In this document: positions 8,112 to 16,554 of the stretch, piece after piece
Position numbering within the stretch: the stretch's first letter is position 1
Layout: every line of letters starts with the position of its first letter
The notes under the pieces: generated by a model
The model's database searches: none
Told to the model about the DNA's origin: nothing
Seen by the model: only the letters and a program-made list of their open reading frames with translations
Assembly: GCA_031963405.1 (NCBI GenBank)
Contig: JASSUJ010000001.1
Coordinates: 2,294,001 to 2,358,000 of the forward strand
Length of the DNA: 64,000 nucleotides
Direction: 5' to 3'
Source: JASSUD01 sp031963405
Lineage (GTDB): Bacteria; Pseudomonadota; Gammaproteobacteria; Burkholderiales; Burkholderiaceae
Program-made: the position numbers and the translations under genes

Positions 8112-9065
8112 ATGAAAAACCCTCTGCAGCTCACTAAAAATGGCGAACTTAAACATCTGCTAACCACGGAAGGCTTGCCGCGAGACATCATTGCGCAGAT
8201 TCTCGATACTGCCGAACAATTTGTTAGTGTGGCTGATCGTGAAGTTAAAAAAGTTCCGTTGCTGCGCGGCAGAACTGTATTTAATTTATTTTTCGAGAAT
8301 TCCACCCGTACCCGCACCACCTTTGAAATAGCCGCCAAACGTCTTTCTGCTGATGTACTGAATCTCAATATTCAGGCTTCATCAACCAGCAAAGGCGAAT
8401 CCTTGCTCGATACCATCAACAATCTGTGCGCGATGCAAGCCGATATGTTTATCGTGCGCCATAGCGCGAGTGGCGCACCTTATCTGGTGGCGCAACATTG
8501 CCCTGAGCATGTGCATGTCATCAACGCGGGCGATGGGCGGCATGCGCATCCAACGCAAGCTCTGCTGGATATGTATACGATTCGCCATTACAAGCGTGAC
8601 TTCACTCAGCTTAGGGTGGCGATGGTGGGCGATATTCTGCATTCACGTGTCGCCCGTTCTGCGATTCATGCGATGACTACGCTTGGTGTGCCTGAAATTC
8701 GAGTGATTGGCCCCAATACCTTACTGCCTGCAGACCTTGAACAGCTTGGCGTGCATGTGTTTCGCACGATGGAAGAAGGACTGAAAGACGTTGATGTAAT
8801 TATTATTTTGCGTCTGCAAAAAGAAAGAATGAGCGGTGCACTTTTACCCTCAGCACAAGAATATTTTAAAAGCTGGGGCTTAACGGCTGAGCGTCTTGCT
8901 TTAGCTAAGCCGGATGCGATTGTGATGCACCCGGGGCCCATGAATCGTGGTATTGAAATTGAATCATGCGTGGCAGATGGCTCGCAATCGGTTATCTTGC
9001 CGCAAGTTACTTTTGGTATTGCTGTGCGGATGGCAGTAATGGGCATCATTGCAGCGAATCGTTAG
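8112..9065 (+). CDS. pyrB: Aspartate carbamoyltransferase catalytic subunit
   Basis: 317 residues. It joins carbamoyl phosphate and aspartate, the committed step of UMP synthesis in the cytoplasm. The carbamoyl-phosphate site FFENSTRTRTTFE is at about residues 58-70, HPTQALLDMYTI lies mid-protein and MHPGPMNRGIE near 275. No pyrI regulatory gene follows; instead a non-catalytic dihydroorotase-like gene follows. This matches the class A (Pseudomonas-type) ATCase, in which PyrB and PyrC' form a dodecamer. Confidence 0.97.
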   Translation: MKNPLQLTKNGELKHLLTTEGLPRDIIAQILDTAEQFVSVADREVKKVPLLRGRTVFNLFFENSTRTRTTFEIAAKRLSADVLNLNIQASSTSKGESLLDTINNLCAMQADMFIVRHSASGAPYLVAQHCPEHVHVINAGDGRHAHPTQALLDMYTIRHYKRDFTQLRVAMVGDILHSRVARSAIHAMTTLGVPEIRVIGPNTLLPADLEQLGVHVFRTMEEGLKDVDVIIILRLQKERMSGALLPSAQEYFKSWGLTAERLALAKPDAIVMHPGPMNRGIEIESCVADGSQSVILPQVTFGIAVRMAVMGIIAANR

Positions 9066-9251
9066 GCTTTCCCTAGCGCCCTCGCGCCGTTTGTACTGTC
9101 TGCGTCGGCGGGAGGCCACTAGGAAAACCCTAAACAAGTTCTAGGCGGGGTAGTGGCGTAGGGTTTCCCTAAGCCCTGCGCCGCCTTGCCGCATGTTTTG
9201 TACTGTCTGCGTCGGCGCGAGGGCGCTAGGAAAACCCTAAACAAGTTCTAA
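9066..9251. repeat. Tandem, nested family A elements A5-A6 between pyrB and pyrC'
   Basis: Two copies follow each other: each contains TTTGTACTGTCTGCGTCGGCG and ends CTAGGAAAACCCTAAACAAG. The left arm of the first (TTTCCCTAGCGCCCTCGCGCC, 9068-9088) is the complement of the right arm of the second (9214-9233). The inner arms also pair with each other, so the whole can fold as one nested palindrome. Confidence 0.85.
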
Positions 9252-9261
9252 GGAAGCGGAC

Positions 9262-10539
9262 ATGAATCTGCATATCAAAGGCGCTCGCCTGTTAGACCCT
9301 GCTACCAGCATGGATACGCAGGCTGATCTATTTATCGCTGCTGGCAAAATCGCTAGCATAGGCGCAACGCCTGCTAATTTTCATGTAGACCAAGTGATTG
9401 AAGCCAATGGGTGGGTAGTCATTCCAGGCTTGGTTGATCTCTCTGCACGGCTGCGCGAACCTGGCTATGAGTACAAAGCAACGCTTGAATCAGAAATGGC
9501 TGCTGCGCTGGCAGGTGGGGTAACTAGCCTGGTTTGCCCTCCCGACACGGACCCAGTGCTTGATGAGCCAGGCTTAGTAGAAATGCTGAAATTTCGTGCC
9601 CGTAATCTAAATCAGGCGCAGGTTTATCCGCTTGGTGCGCTCACCGTTGGTTTAAAAGGCAGTAGCCTAACTGAAATGGTGGAGCTGACAGAAGCTGGCT
9701 GTATTGGCTTTTCGCAGGCGAGTATTCCTATCCTCGACACCCAAGTGCTGTTGAATGCCTTGCAATATGCGGCTACCTACGGCTATCAAGTTTGGCTACG
9801 TCCGCAAGATGCGTATCTTGCCAAGCATGGGGTCGCGGCACGTGGTGCAGTAGCCTCGCGTCTAGGCTTAGCCGATATACCCACCGCGGCGGAAACCATC
9901 GCACTCCATACTATTTTTGAGCTCATGCGCGAGACAGGGGCGCGGGTTCATTTAACACGCTTATCAAGCGCAGCAGGCGTGGCCTTGGTGCGTGCCGCAA
10001 AGCAAGAGGGGTTGCCGCTCACTTGTGATGTGAGCATCAATCATTTGCACTTAACTGATCTCGATATCGGCTACTTCAATCCACAGTGCCGCTTCGACCC
10101 TCCATTACGAGGTCAGCGTGACCGTATCGCATTGAGCGAAGCACTCATTGACGGCACCATTGATGCTATTTGCTCAGACCACACGCCACTAGATGATGAC
10201 GAAAAGCTTTTACCTTTTAGCGAAGCATCAGCTGGGGCAACAGGCTTGGAATTATTACTCTCATTAACCGTGAAATGGGCGCAGCAAACCAAGCAAACAT
10301 TGGCTACTGCACTCGCAAAAGTGACAAGCGCACCAGCTGATGTGCTGGGCTTGCCAGCTGGCCGCTTAACGCCTGGTGCGCCAGCCGACCTGACACTTTT
10401 TGACCCGACAGCAGACTGGATCGTTAAACCAGATGCACTCCTAAGCCAGGGACGCAACACGCCGTTCCTTGGCTATGACTTGCCAGCGCGGGTACGCATG
10501 ACCATCGTGTCAGGGCGTGTGGCTTTTGCGTCGTCTTGA
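9262..10539 (+). CDS. pyrX: Non-catalytic dihydroorotase-like subunit PyrC' (PyrX) of aspartate carbamoyltransferase
   Basis: 425 residues of the amidohydrolase fold, preceded by an AAGGAAG site. In active dihydroorotases the strand-1 motif is DxHxHLREPG; here it reads DLSARLREPG, with Ser61 and Arg63 in place of both metal-binding His. The later Asp (CSDHTP) is kept. In Pseudomonas the equivalent pyrC' product has no dihydroorotase activity and is needed to assemble the PyrB dodecamer. I infer the same here, so an active pyrC should lie elsewhere. Automatic annotation would probably call it dihydroorotase. Confidence 0.88.
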   Translation: MNLHIKGARLLDPATSMDTQADLFIAAGKIASIGATPANFHVDQVIEANGWVVIPGLVDLSARLREPGYEYKATLESEMAAALAGGVTSLVCPPDTDPVLDEPGLVEMLKFRARNLNQAQVYPLGALTVGLKGSSLTEMVELTEAGCIGFSQASIPILDTQVLLNALQYAATYGYQVWLRPQDAYLAKHGVAARGAVASRLGLADIPTAAETIALHTIFELMRETGARVHLTRLSSAAGVALVRAAKQEGLPLTCDVSINHLHLTDLDIGYFNPQCRFDPPLRGQRDRIALSEALIDGTIDAICSDHTPLDDDEKLLPFSEASAGATGLELLLSLTVKWAQQTKQTLATALAKVTSAPADVLGLPAGRLTPGAPADLTLFDPTADWIVKPDALLSQGRNTPFLGYDLPARVRMTIVSGRVAFASS

Positions 10540-10572
10540 AAATCCCTACTGTTAAAAACGGCTCACCATCTA

Positions 10573-10709
10573 AGAACCTGTCTACAAATTGCCTAAAAGG
10601 CTGTGATTCGGGGTCGGGCGGTGCTCGGAATCCTCATGTACACTCCGGTTCCTGCGCTCCGGCCTCCCCCGACTGACAGCCTTTTAAACAATTTGTAGAC
10701 AGGTTCTAA
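10573..10709. repeat. Family B palindromic element, copy B3 (best-preserved)
   Basis: Arms of about 33 bp: AGAACCTGTCTACAAATTG... (10573-10604) and ...CAATTTGTAGACAGGTTCT (10675-10707), with only about two mismatches. The core has GTGATTCGGGGTCGGGCGGTG, CTCGGAATCCTCATGTACAC and TCCGGTTCCTGCGCTCCGG. It lies 34 bp after pyrC'. A C-like fragment (GGTTGAGGTGAGTC ... AACCCAACACAACTCATTTTTG) follows at 10749-10802. Confidence 0.92.
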
Positions 10710-10818
10710 GCTTTGCTCAGACTTTGGTAAATGGCTGGCATTTTTCGTAGGTTGAGGTGAGTCGTTTGACTAAACCCAGAACCCAACACAACTCATTTTT
10801 GAATACGTACACAAGCGC

Positions 10819-12285
10819 TTAGATAATTGGCAATACGCTCATCGGTCTTAGCCGATGTACAAAAGGCAAGAGCTGAGTCCATAGCGCTTTAGGTAGGCTC
10901 CTCACATTTTTTTTCGTTATTGTCGATATCTCAGCTTGTTGAGCTTCAGTGAGAAACTCACGCAGTTGTAATAGCTTGAGCAAACTGCCCAATTTTTGGT
11001 GGGGCGCGGATCGAATGGTTTGTATGATGCTTTGTATTTCTTCCGTGAGCATGGGTAGATTTTTATTGATTATCTGCTGAAGCTGATCCTGAGTAACGCT
11101 AGGTGGCAAGCCTTGTTGTAGGCCTTTAGGTAGATATTTACGCATGCGGGCCAACACAATTAACTCTGTGCTTTGCGCTTCGCCTGCTTGTAGGCGTTTG
11201 ATTATCTGCTGTAAATATTCCATGATCTGCGGCTCATATTGGGCTGCCCATGTCCTAGTCAACAGGCTTTCCCGTATCGACAGCATATTCTCACTGAGCA
11301 TCGCATTTGCCCACACTGGGCCAACCCATGCTGGCTTGGCTTCGCTGTTGGGAACTGCTGAGAGATGTCTCGCTAGCTCAATAGCCTGTGCTTGTAGCTC
11401 GTCAAATTTTAGTAAACAAGGCAAATATTGGACTAATTCCATCAGCGCTTGGCCGATCGTGTCAGGCTGCGCTTTAGCAAGGTACTGCTGGAATATCTCC
11501 ATTATTTGCTGACATTCTTCTAGCGGCGCTTTTTCTTCTGTTCGCAAAAAAAATAAGAGCAGCACACATTGCTTTACGTTCTTGTCGACAACGTCTGCCT
11601 CGACTGGTTTTTGCGTTAATTGGGTGAGTAAGCGATTAAGTAAAAGTTGGCGAAATTGCGGGTTACAAAAGAGCGCATGAAACTGAGCATCACGCACTAA
11701 TATCTGTTGTTGGTATTTAAGCGGAATATCGCGATGCGTTAATAGATGATATCGATAGCGCACATCCTGCACAGGTTGGTTACGGCCATCTAACACCAGC
11801 CGATTTCTCTGATCGAGAAGAAAATAGGCTGGCTTATTTTGCACAGTCGGAATCGTCTTAGCTTGCCAATACGCAAGCTCACAGCTAGGCTCTCGCCAGA
11901 TCATTTCTTCAATTTCTGAGGGTAACTCGCTTAGTTTCTTTAGGAGCGTATCAATAGGCTGCTGCTTCTTGTCGACACAACTTAGAAACTTTTCTGCTAG
12001 CTGCACTAACGTTGGCCATACCAACTCAGAATAAAACTTTTTGTAGCAGAGTTGGCTTGCTGCAAGCAGCTTATTGGCTTGCAAGCTATGACGGAGTGAT
12101 GTGCGAATTTTTTCTGCTGTTTCCGCTGCCAAAGTGTCTTCGAAATAAGCAGCGACAGGCGTCGCTACTGACTGCTGAGCATGAGTGGGCTGAACGGTTT
12201 GGATGGCTTTGGCATGCTCGTTATAAGGGAGTGTAAGCGCAGTTAAAGTGGATAATAAGGAATGAAAATTCACAGGGCTTAACAT
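10819..12285 (-). CDS. Unknown helical protein, candidate host-directed effector
   Basis: 488 residues, Gln- and Leu-rich, almost entirely predicted helix, with no signal peptide, membrane segment or recognised motif. The first 40 residues are polar and unstructured (NEHAKAIQTVQPTHAQQSVA), as is common for type III-secreted proteins. It occupies the place where plsC normally stands between pyrC' and apaH in Burkholderia. The ATG at 12285 has only a weak ribosome site. Assignment as an effector is inference from composition, position and the presence of similar orphans in this window. Confidence 0.65.
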   Translation of the reverse strand: MLSPVNFHSLLSTLTALTLPYNEHAKAIQTVQPTHAQQSVATPVAAYFEDTLAAETAEKIRTSLRHSLQANKLLAASQLCYKKFYSELVWPTLVQLAEKFLSCVDKKQQPIDTLLKKLSELPSEIEEMIWREPSCELAYWQAKTIPTVQNKPAYFLLDQRNRLVLDGRNQPVQDVRYRYHLLTHRDIPLKYQQQILVRDAQFHALFCNPQFRQLLLNRLLTQLTQKPVEADVVDKNVKQCVLLLFFLRTEEKAPLEECQQIMEIFQQYLAKAQPDTIGQALMELVQYLPCLLKFDELQAQAIELARHLSAVPNSEAKPAWVGPVWANAMLSENMLSIRESLLTRTWAAQYEPQIMEYLQQIIKRLQAGEAQSTELIVLARMRKYLPKGLQQGLPPSVTQDQLQQIINKNLPMLTEEIQSIIQTIRSAPHQKLGSLLKLLQLREFLTEAQQAEISTITKKNVRSLPKALWTQLLPFVHRLRPMSVLPII

Positions 12286-12519
12286 ATTTATAGTTTGTGT
12301 TTGACAAAGCTGAGCATGTTAGAAGCCATGTAGATTAGCGATCTAACTGGCGAGGCATTAAGAACCTGTACAAAGGGAAAAGTAAGGAGAAACATTGTAT
12401 AGGTGAGGTAGCGATTGAAAGGACTCTCAGTTAAAAAGTAGAGTATTCTCAGCGCCCACCTGTGAGGGATAAAACAGACTGCCCATGAGCTCGGGCGGCG
12501 GGGTGGTGTGATGTTGGGC

Positions 12520-13383
12520 TTATGGGAAAGTGATGTGTGTGGGTGAGCAGTCTACCTGCGTGACGATGCGTTGTGCTGGGTCAGGATGAAGGGTAACAGC
12601 GCTTAATTGCTTACCCCACACGCAGCCGCTATCGAGTCCGCACAAATTGTCGCGCATCATAAGGCCAAGTGCCGCCCAATGGCCAAACACAATGGTGGTT
12701 TCGCAGGTACGTCGATTGGGTAAGTCAAACCAAGGCATTAAGTGATCTGCTGCATGGCTGGGCGTACCTTTGGCACTAAATTCTAGGCTTCCATCGGCCC
12801 GACAAAAACGAATGCGCGTGAAAACATTGGCGATCATACGCAAGCGCTCATAATCGGTAAGGGCATCATGCCAGCGTTCTGGTTGGGCGCCAAACAAATG
12901 CCCGATAGAGGCTTTCCAATTGGCATCGCGCAAGGCAGTCTCCAGCTCATGCGCTAGCGCGAGTGTTTGTTTGATATCCCATTGAGGCAAAACGCCCGCA
13001 TGCACGAGCAGCATGCCATTTGCATAATGTGCGACGGGGCGATGCCGCACCCAGTCGATAAGCTCAGCGGCATCAGGCGCCTCAAGAATCTCCGCTAGCG
13101 TGTCACCCGCATGTATCTTCTGCACCCCAGCAGCCACGCCGAGCAAGTGCAACTCATGGTTGCCGAGTACCGTAATGGCTCGTTCACCTAAAGCGATTAC
13201 ATCGCGTAATGTCGCTAGTGAATGGGGGCCACGGTTGATCAAATCGCCAGTAAACCAAAGGGGCGTAGACGATGTAGGATTCGCTTTAGCTAATAAGCGC
13301 TGCAAAGCGATACGGCAACCTTGTACATCGCCAATAGCCAAAGGAATATGGGGGGAGTCGTCAATTTGCTGGGGCAGGATCAT
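12520..13383 (-). CDS. apaH: Symmetrical bis(5'-nucleosyl)-tetraphosphatase ApaH
   Basis: 287 residues, typical. It hydrolyses Ap4A to two ADP and, in E. coli, also removes Np4 caps from RNA. The metallophosphatase motifs are clear: IGDVQGC near residue 17, GDLINRGPHS, and GNHELHLLG, with VHAGVLPQWD further on. The start at 13383 has an acceptable upstream region. Between 12286 and 12519 I see no gene or repeat of note. Confidence 0.95.
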   Translation of the reverse strand: MILPQQIDDSPHIPLAIGDVQGCRIALQRLLAKANPTSSTPLWFTGDLINRGPHSLATLRDVIALGERAITVLGNHELHLLGVAAGVQKIHAGDTLAEILEAPDAAELIDWVRHRPVAHYANGMLLVHAGVLPQWDIKQTLALAHELETALRDANWKASIGHLFGAQPERWHDALTDYERLRMIANVFTRIRFCRADGSLEFSAKGTPSHAADHLMPWFDLPNRRTCETTIVFGHWAALGLMMRDNLCGLDSGCVWGKQLSAVTLHPDPAQRIVTQVDCSPTHITFP

Positions 13384-13459
13384 AACGGTAAGGGTTAGGT
13401 CTGAGCTGAGTCGTCAATTTTAGTCGACTAAGTTTATAAATTTACTCAAAATTTCCCTG

Positions 13460-13720
13460 CGAACCTGTTCAAAGTCTTTAAAAAGATAGCTTGGCTAGGT
13501 GAGCAGCAATCATGTTGAGGTTCTTTATTGAATAGACCACTTTCGAAACCCCGTAGTGGCGTCATTCCACATCAAAGTACTAGTGTACTGGCATCAAAGG
13601 AATTCCTTGATACGGGATTTCGAAAGCGGTCTGATTCAATTCATTACCTCAACATATAGATCACAAATCTCTCATTTTTGTCTTTTTAGACTGAGAATAG
13701 GCGCTAAGAAACTGTTCTCA
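13460..13720. repeat. Composite family C element with a family A core nested inside (C3/A8)
   Basis: Outer ends GAACCTGTTCAAAGTCTTT and TTTTTAGACTGAGAATAGGCG are C/B-type. Inside, CATGTTGAGGTTCTTTATTG (from 13511) pairs with the complement ending at 13656. At the centre GACCACTTTCGAAACCCCGTA (13535-13555) pairs with 13611-13631 with two mismatches, around GGCGTCATTCCACATCAAA and the GTACTAGTGTAC apex of family A. Confidence 0.85.
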
Positions 13721-13866
13721 GGGTTCAACTTTGTCTTTCGACTGATCTTATCCGTGTGCTCCTTTTGATAAGAGGGCTTTAAGAAGATTTCTAGCGTTCT
13801 TTCGGATACTTAGCGGTGTTGGTAGGTTATGTCCTATCTTTATAATGTGCAACTTATTAATTTTTG

Positions 13867-13985
13867 AATAGTTTTAATTGAGGACAGGCCTTAAGGAAGT
13901 TCTGCCTAAGTCGAGTGGCAGCGTCATGTCCCCGGCTTAATCATTATTTCAATGGGCTATCTTAGTGCTGCAACCGGTCATCAGA
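13867..13985. repeat. Solo D-repeat end followed by degenerate family A element A7
   Basis: TTTTAATTGAGGACAGGCCTTA (13867-13888) is the inverted complement of the D repeats at 31064 and 48237. Next, GAAGTTCTGCCTAAGTCGAG and GGCAGCGTCATGTCCCCGGC are remains of family A. GGGCTATCTTAGTGCTGCAA (13957-13976) matches the flank of A1 near groEL. Confidence 0.6.
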
Positions 13986-14011
13986 CGAACGGTTAAATAA
14001 GTGAGGGAAAT

Positions 14012-15064
14012 ATGCTTTTAACCACAGGTGGGGCTGGTTTTATCGGCGCTAATTTTTTGCTGGATTGGTTCGCCACGTCGAATGAAAAAGTGGTGAATGT
14101 CGATAAGCTAACTTATGCTGGAAATTTCAATAATTTGCGTGATTTACAGCATGATGCTCGGCATATCTTTGCCCATGCAGACATTAGTGATCGAGCAGCG
14201 CTAGATAAGCTATTGATGCAACACAAGCCGCGTGCAGTGCTTCATTTCGCGGCAGAAAGTCATGTTGATCGCTCAATTGATCAGCCAACTGATTTTGTGC
14301 AAACCAATATAGTTGGTACTTTTACTTTGCTTGAAGCAGCGCGTGCTTATTGGCAAAGCTTAGAGTTGGCCGAGCAACAGACCTTTCGTTTTTTGCACAT
14401 CTCAACCGATGAAGTATACGGTTCTCTTGAGGCAGATGAGCCACCTTTTTCTGAACAGACCCCGTATGCGCCGAATAGCCCTTATTCAGCTTCTAAAGCG
14501 AGTTCCGATCATTTAGTACGGGCTTATCACCATACTTATGGGCTGCCGACTTTGACGGTTAATTGCTCAAATAATTACGGTCCTTACCAGTTTCCTGAAA
14601 AGCTGATTCCGCTAATGATTACAAATGCACTCGCGGGAAAACCTTTGCCCATTTATGGCGATGGCCAGAATGTGCGTGACTGGCTCTATGTGAAAGATCA
14701 TTGTGCAGCCATTCGTCAAGTGCTAGCGCATGGCCGTAGTGGAGAAACTTATAACATTGGTGGCTGTAATGAAAAAAATAACCTTGAGGTAGTGCACACG
14801 ATATGTGCGCTGCTTGATCAAATGAAGCCGAAATCATCCGGCTCATATGCACAGCAGATTGTCTCAGTCAAAGATCGCCTAGGGCACGACCGTCGCTATG
14901 CAATTGATGCCACTAAGATTAAACGTGAACTGGGTTGGCAGCCGACAGAGTCTTTTGAGACTGGGCTAGCTAAAACAGTGCATTGGTATCTTGATCATGA
15001 AAAATGGGTACAAGAAATCGTGTCGGGCGATTATCGACGATGGATGGAAGTACATGCTGCATAA
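14012..15064 (+). CDS. rmlB: dTDP-glucose 4,6-dehydratase RmlB
   Basis: 350 residues of the extended short-chain dehydrogenase family. NAD-binding TTGGAGFIGANF lies at residues 4-15, the catalytic STDEVYG at 131-137, and Tyr158-x3-Lys162 (PYSASKASSDH). It converts dTDP-glucose to the 4-keto-6-deoxy sugar, the second step to dTDP-L-rhamnose. It opens the rmlBACD operon at the head of the O-antigen region, after a GTGAGGGA ribosome site. Confidence 0.97.
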   Translation: MLLTTGGAGFIGANFLLDWFATSNEKVVNVDKLTYAGNFNNLRDLQHDARHIFAHADISDRAALDKLLMQHKPRAVLHFAAESHVDRSIDQPTDFVQTNIVGTFTLLEAARAYWQSLELAEQQTFRFLHISTDEVYGSLEADEPPFSEQTPYAPNSPYSASKASSDHLVRAYHHTYGLPTLTVNCSNNYGPYQFPEKLIPLMITNALAGKPLPIYGDGQNVRDWLYVKDHCAAIRQVLAHGRSGETYNIGGCNEKNNLEVVHTICALLDQMKPKSSGSYAQQIVSVKDRLGHDRRYAIDATKIKRELGWQPTESFETGLAKTVHWYLDHEKWVQEIVSGDYRRWMEVHAA

Positions 15065-15100
15065 AACATATAAAAAGCAACCTGTATTCAGGAGTAATTG

Positions 15101-15985
15101 ATGGCACGTAAAGGCATCATTCTTGCCGGTGGACATGGTTCACGGCTTTATCCGGCGACCCATGCGGTATCGAAACAGCTGTTACCGATCTATGACAAGC
15201 CGATGATCTATTACCCTCTGTCAACCTTAATGACAGCGGGTATTCGGGATATCTTAATTATTTCAACACCCACTGATTTGCCACGCTTCCAATCAATTTT
15301 TGGAGATGGCCATCAGTGGGGATTAAACCTTGAGTATGCCGAGCAACCTTCGCCTGATGGGCTGGCGCAGGCTTTTTTAATTGGTCGGGATTTTATTAAT
15401 AACCAACCTTCAGCTTTAGTGTTGGGTGACAATATTTTCTATGGCCATAACCTTGCCCAGCAATTAAAGGAGGCCAGTCTACGTGAGACCGGCGCGACCG
15501 TATTTGCTTATCATGTGCATGACCCAGAGCGTTATGGTGTGGTTGAGTTTGATGCTTTATTTCGAGCGGTATCGATTGAAGAAAAGCCTATCAAACCTCG
15601 CTCTCACTATGCGGTAACCGGGTTTTATTTATATGACACGCAGGTGTGCGATATCGCGGCTGATCTGATGCCTTCTGCGCGAGGTGAGCTGGAAATAACC
15701 GATGTCAATCTGCGTTATTTGCAGCAAGGCGAACTTAATGTGGAATTGATGGGACGTGGCTACGCCTGGTTGGATACAGGCACGCCCGAATCATTGACTG
15801 AAGCAACCGTTTTTGTCGCCGCGCTACAAAAACGCCAAGGATTCATGATTGCCTGCCCAGAAGAAATTGCTTATCGGCGTGGTTGGATCGACGCAGAACA
15901 ATTACAGCGTCTGGCCACGCCACTTATAAAGAATGACTACGGAAAATATTTGCAAAATATTCTAGTGGAACAAGTCGCATGCTAA
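15101..15985 (+). CDS. rmlA: Glucose-1-phosphate thymidylyltransferase RmlA
   Basis: 294 residues. The nucleotide-binding loop GIILAGGHGSRLYPAT is at the N-terminus (usually GGSGTRLYP; His for Ser here) followed by KQLLPIYDKPMIYYPL. It makes dTDP-glucose, the first step to dTDP-rhamnose. I chose the ATG at 15101 with AGGAG seven bases upstream over the adjacent TTG at 15098. It overlaps rmlC by 7 bp. Confidence 0.97.
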   Translation: MARKGIILAGGHGSRLYPATHAVSKQLLPIYDKPMIYYPLSTLMTAGIRDILIISTPTDLPRFQSIFGDGHQWGLNLEYAEQPSPDGLAQAFLIGRDFINNQPSALVLGDNIFYGHNLAQQLKEASLRETGATVFAYHVHDPERYGVVEFDALFRAVSIEEKPIKPRSHYAVTGFYLYDTQVCDIAADLMPSARGELEITDVNLRYLQQGELNVELMGRGYAWLDTGTPESLTEATVFVAALQKRQGFMIACPEEIAYRRGWIDAEQLQRLATPLIKNDYGKYLQNILVEQVAC

Positions 15986-16554
15986 AGCAAGCAACGGTAA
16001 AAGTAAGAGCAACGGCATTGCCTGAAGTCAAAATTATTGAACCCCAGGTGTTTGGAGACGAGCGCGGCTTCTTTTTTGAAAGCTTTAATGCACGTGAATT
16101 TAATCAAACCGTCGCCGCCGATGTGCAGTTTGTGCAAGATAATCATTCGCACTCAGTTAAGCATGTATTGCGTGGTTTACATTACCAAATCCGCCATCCT
16201 CAGGGAAAATTAGTACGAGCGATCGCTGGAGAAATTTTTGATGTAGCCGTTGATATTCGTAAAAGCTCACCTAATTTTGGGAAATGGGTTGGCGTACATT
16301 TGTCAGCAGAAAATAAGCGGCAACTATGGATCCCAGCGGGCTTCGCGCATGGCTTTTTAGTGCTCTCGGAAACGGCAGAATTTTTATATAAAACTACAGA
16401 TTATTGGTACCCAGAATATGAGCGCAGTATTCTGTGGAATGACCCATCGATTGGCATTGAGTGGCCGCTTGAGAAAGCGCCTTTACCTCTTTTACCTTTG
16501 CTCGCGCCAAAAGATCAACAAGCAAGCACCTTAGCTAACACCGAAGCGCTATGA
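15979..16554 (+). CDS. rmlC: dTDP-4-dehydrorhamnose 3,5-epimerase RmlC
   Basis: 191 residues, cupin fold. Family marks include VFGDERGFFFESFN, the QDNHSHSVKHVLRGLHYQ stretch containing the catalytic His, and IPAGFAHGFLVLSE. It epimerises the keto sugar at C3 and C5. It overlaps both neighbours (7 bp with rmlA, 4 bp with rmlD). Its last 90 bases recur in decayed form at 25151-25230. Confidence 0.97.
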   Translation: MLKQATVKVRATALPEVKIIEPQVFGDERGFFFESFNAREFNQTVAADVQFVQDNHSHSVKHVLRGLHYQIRHPQGKLVRAIAGEIFDVAVDIRKSSPNFGKWVGVHLSAENKRQLWIPAGFAHGFLVLSETAEFLYKTTDYWYPEYERSILWNDPSIGIEWPLEKAPLPLLPLLAPKDQQASTLANTEAL

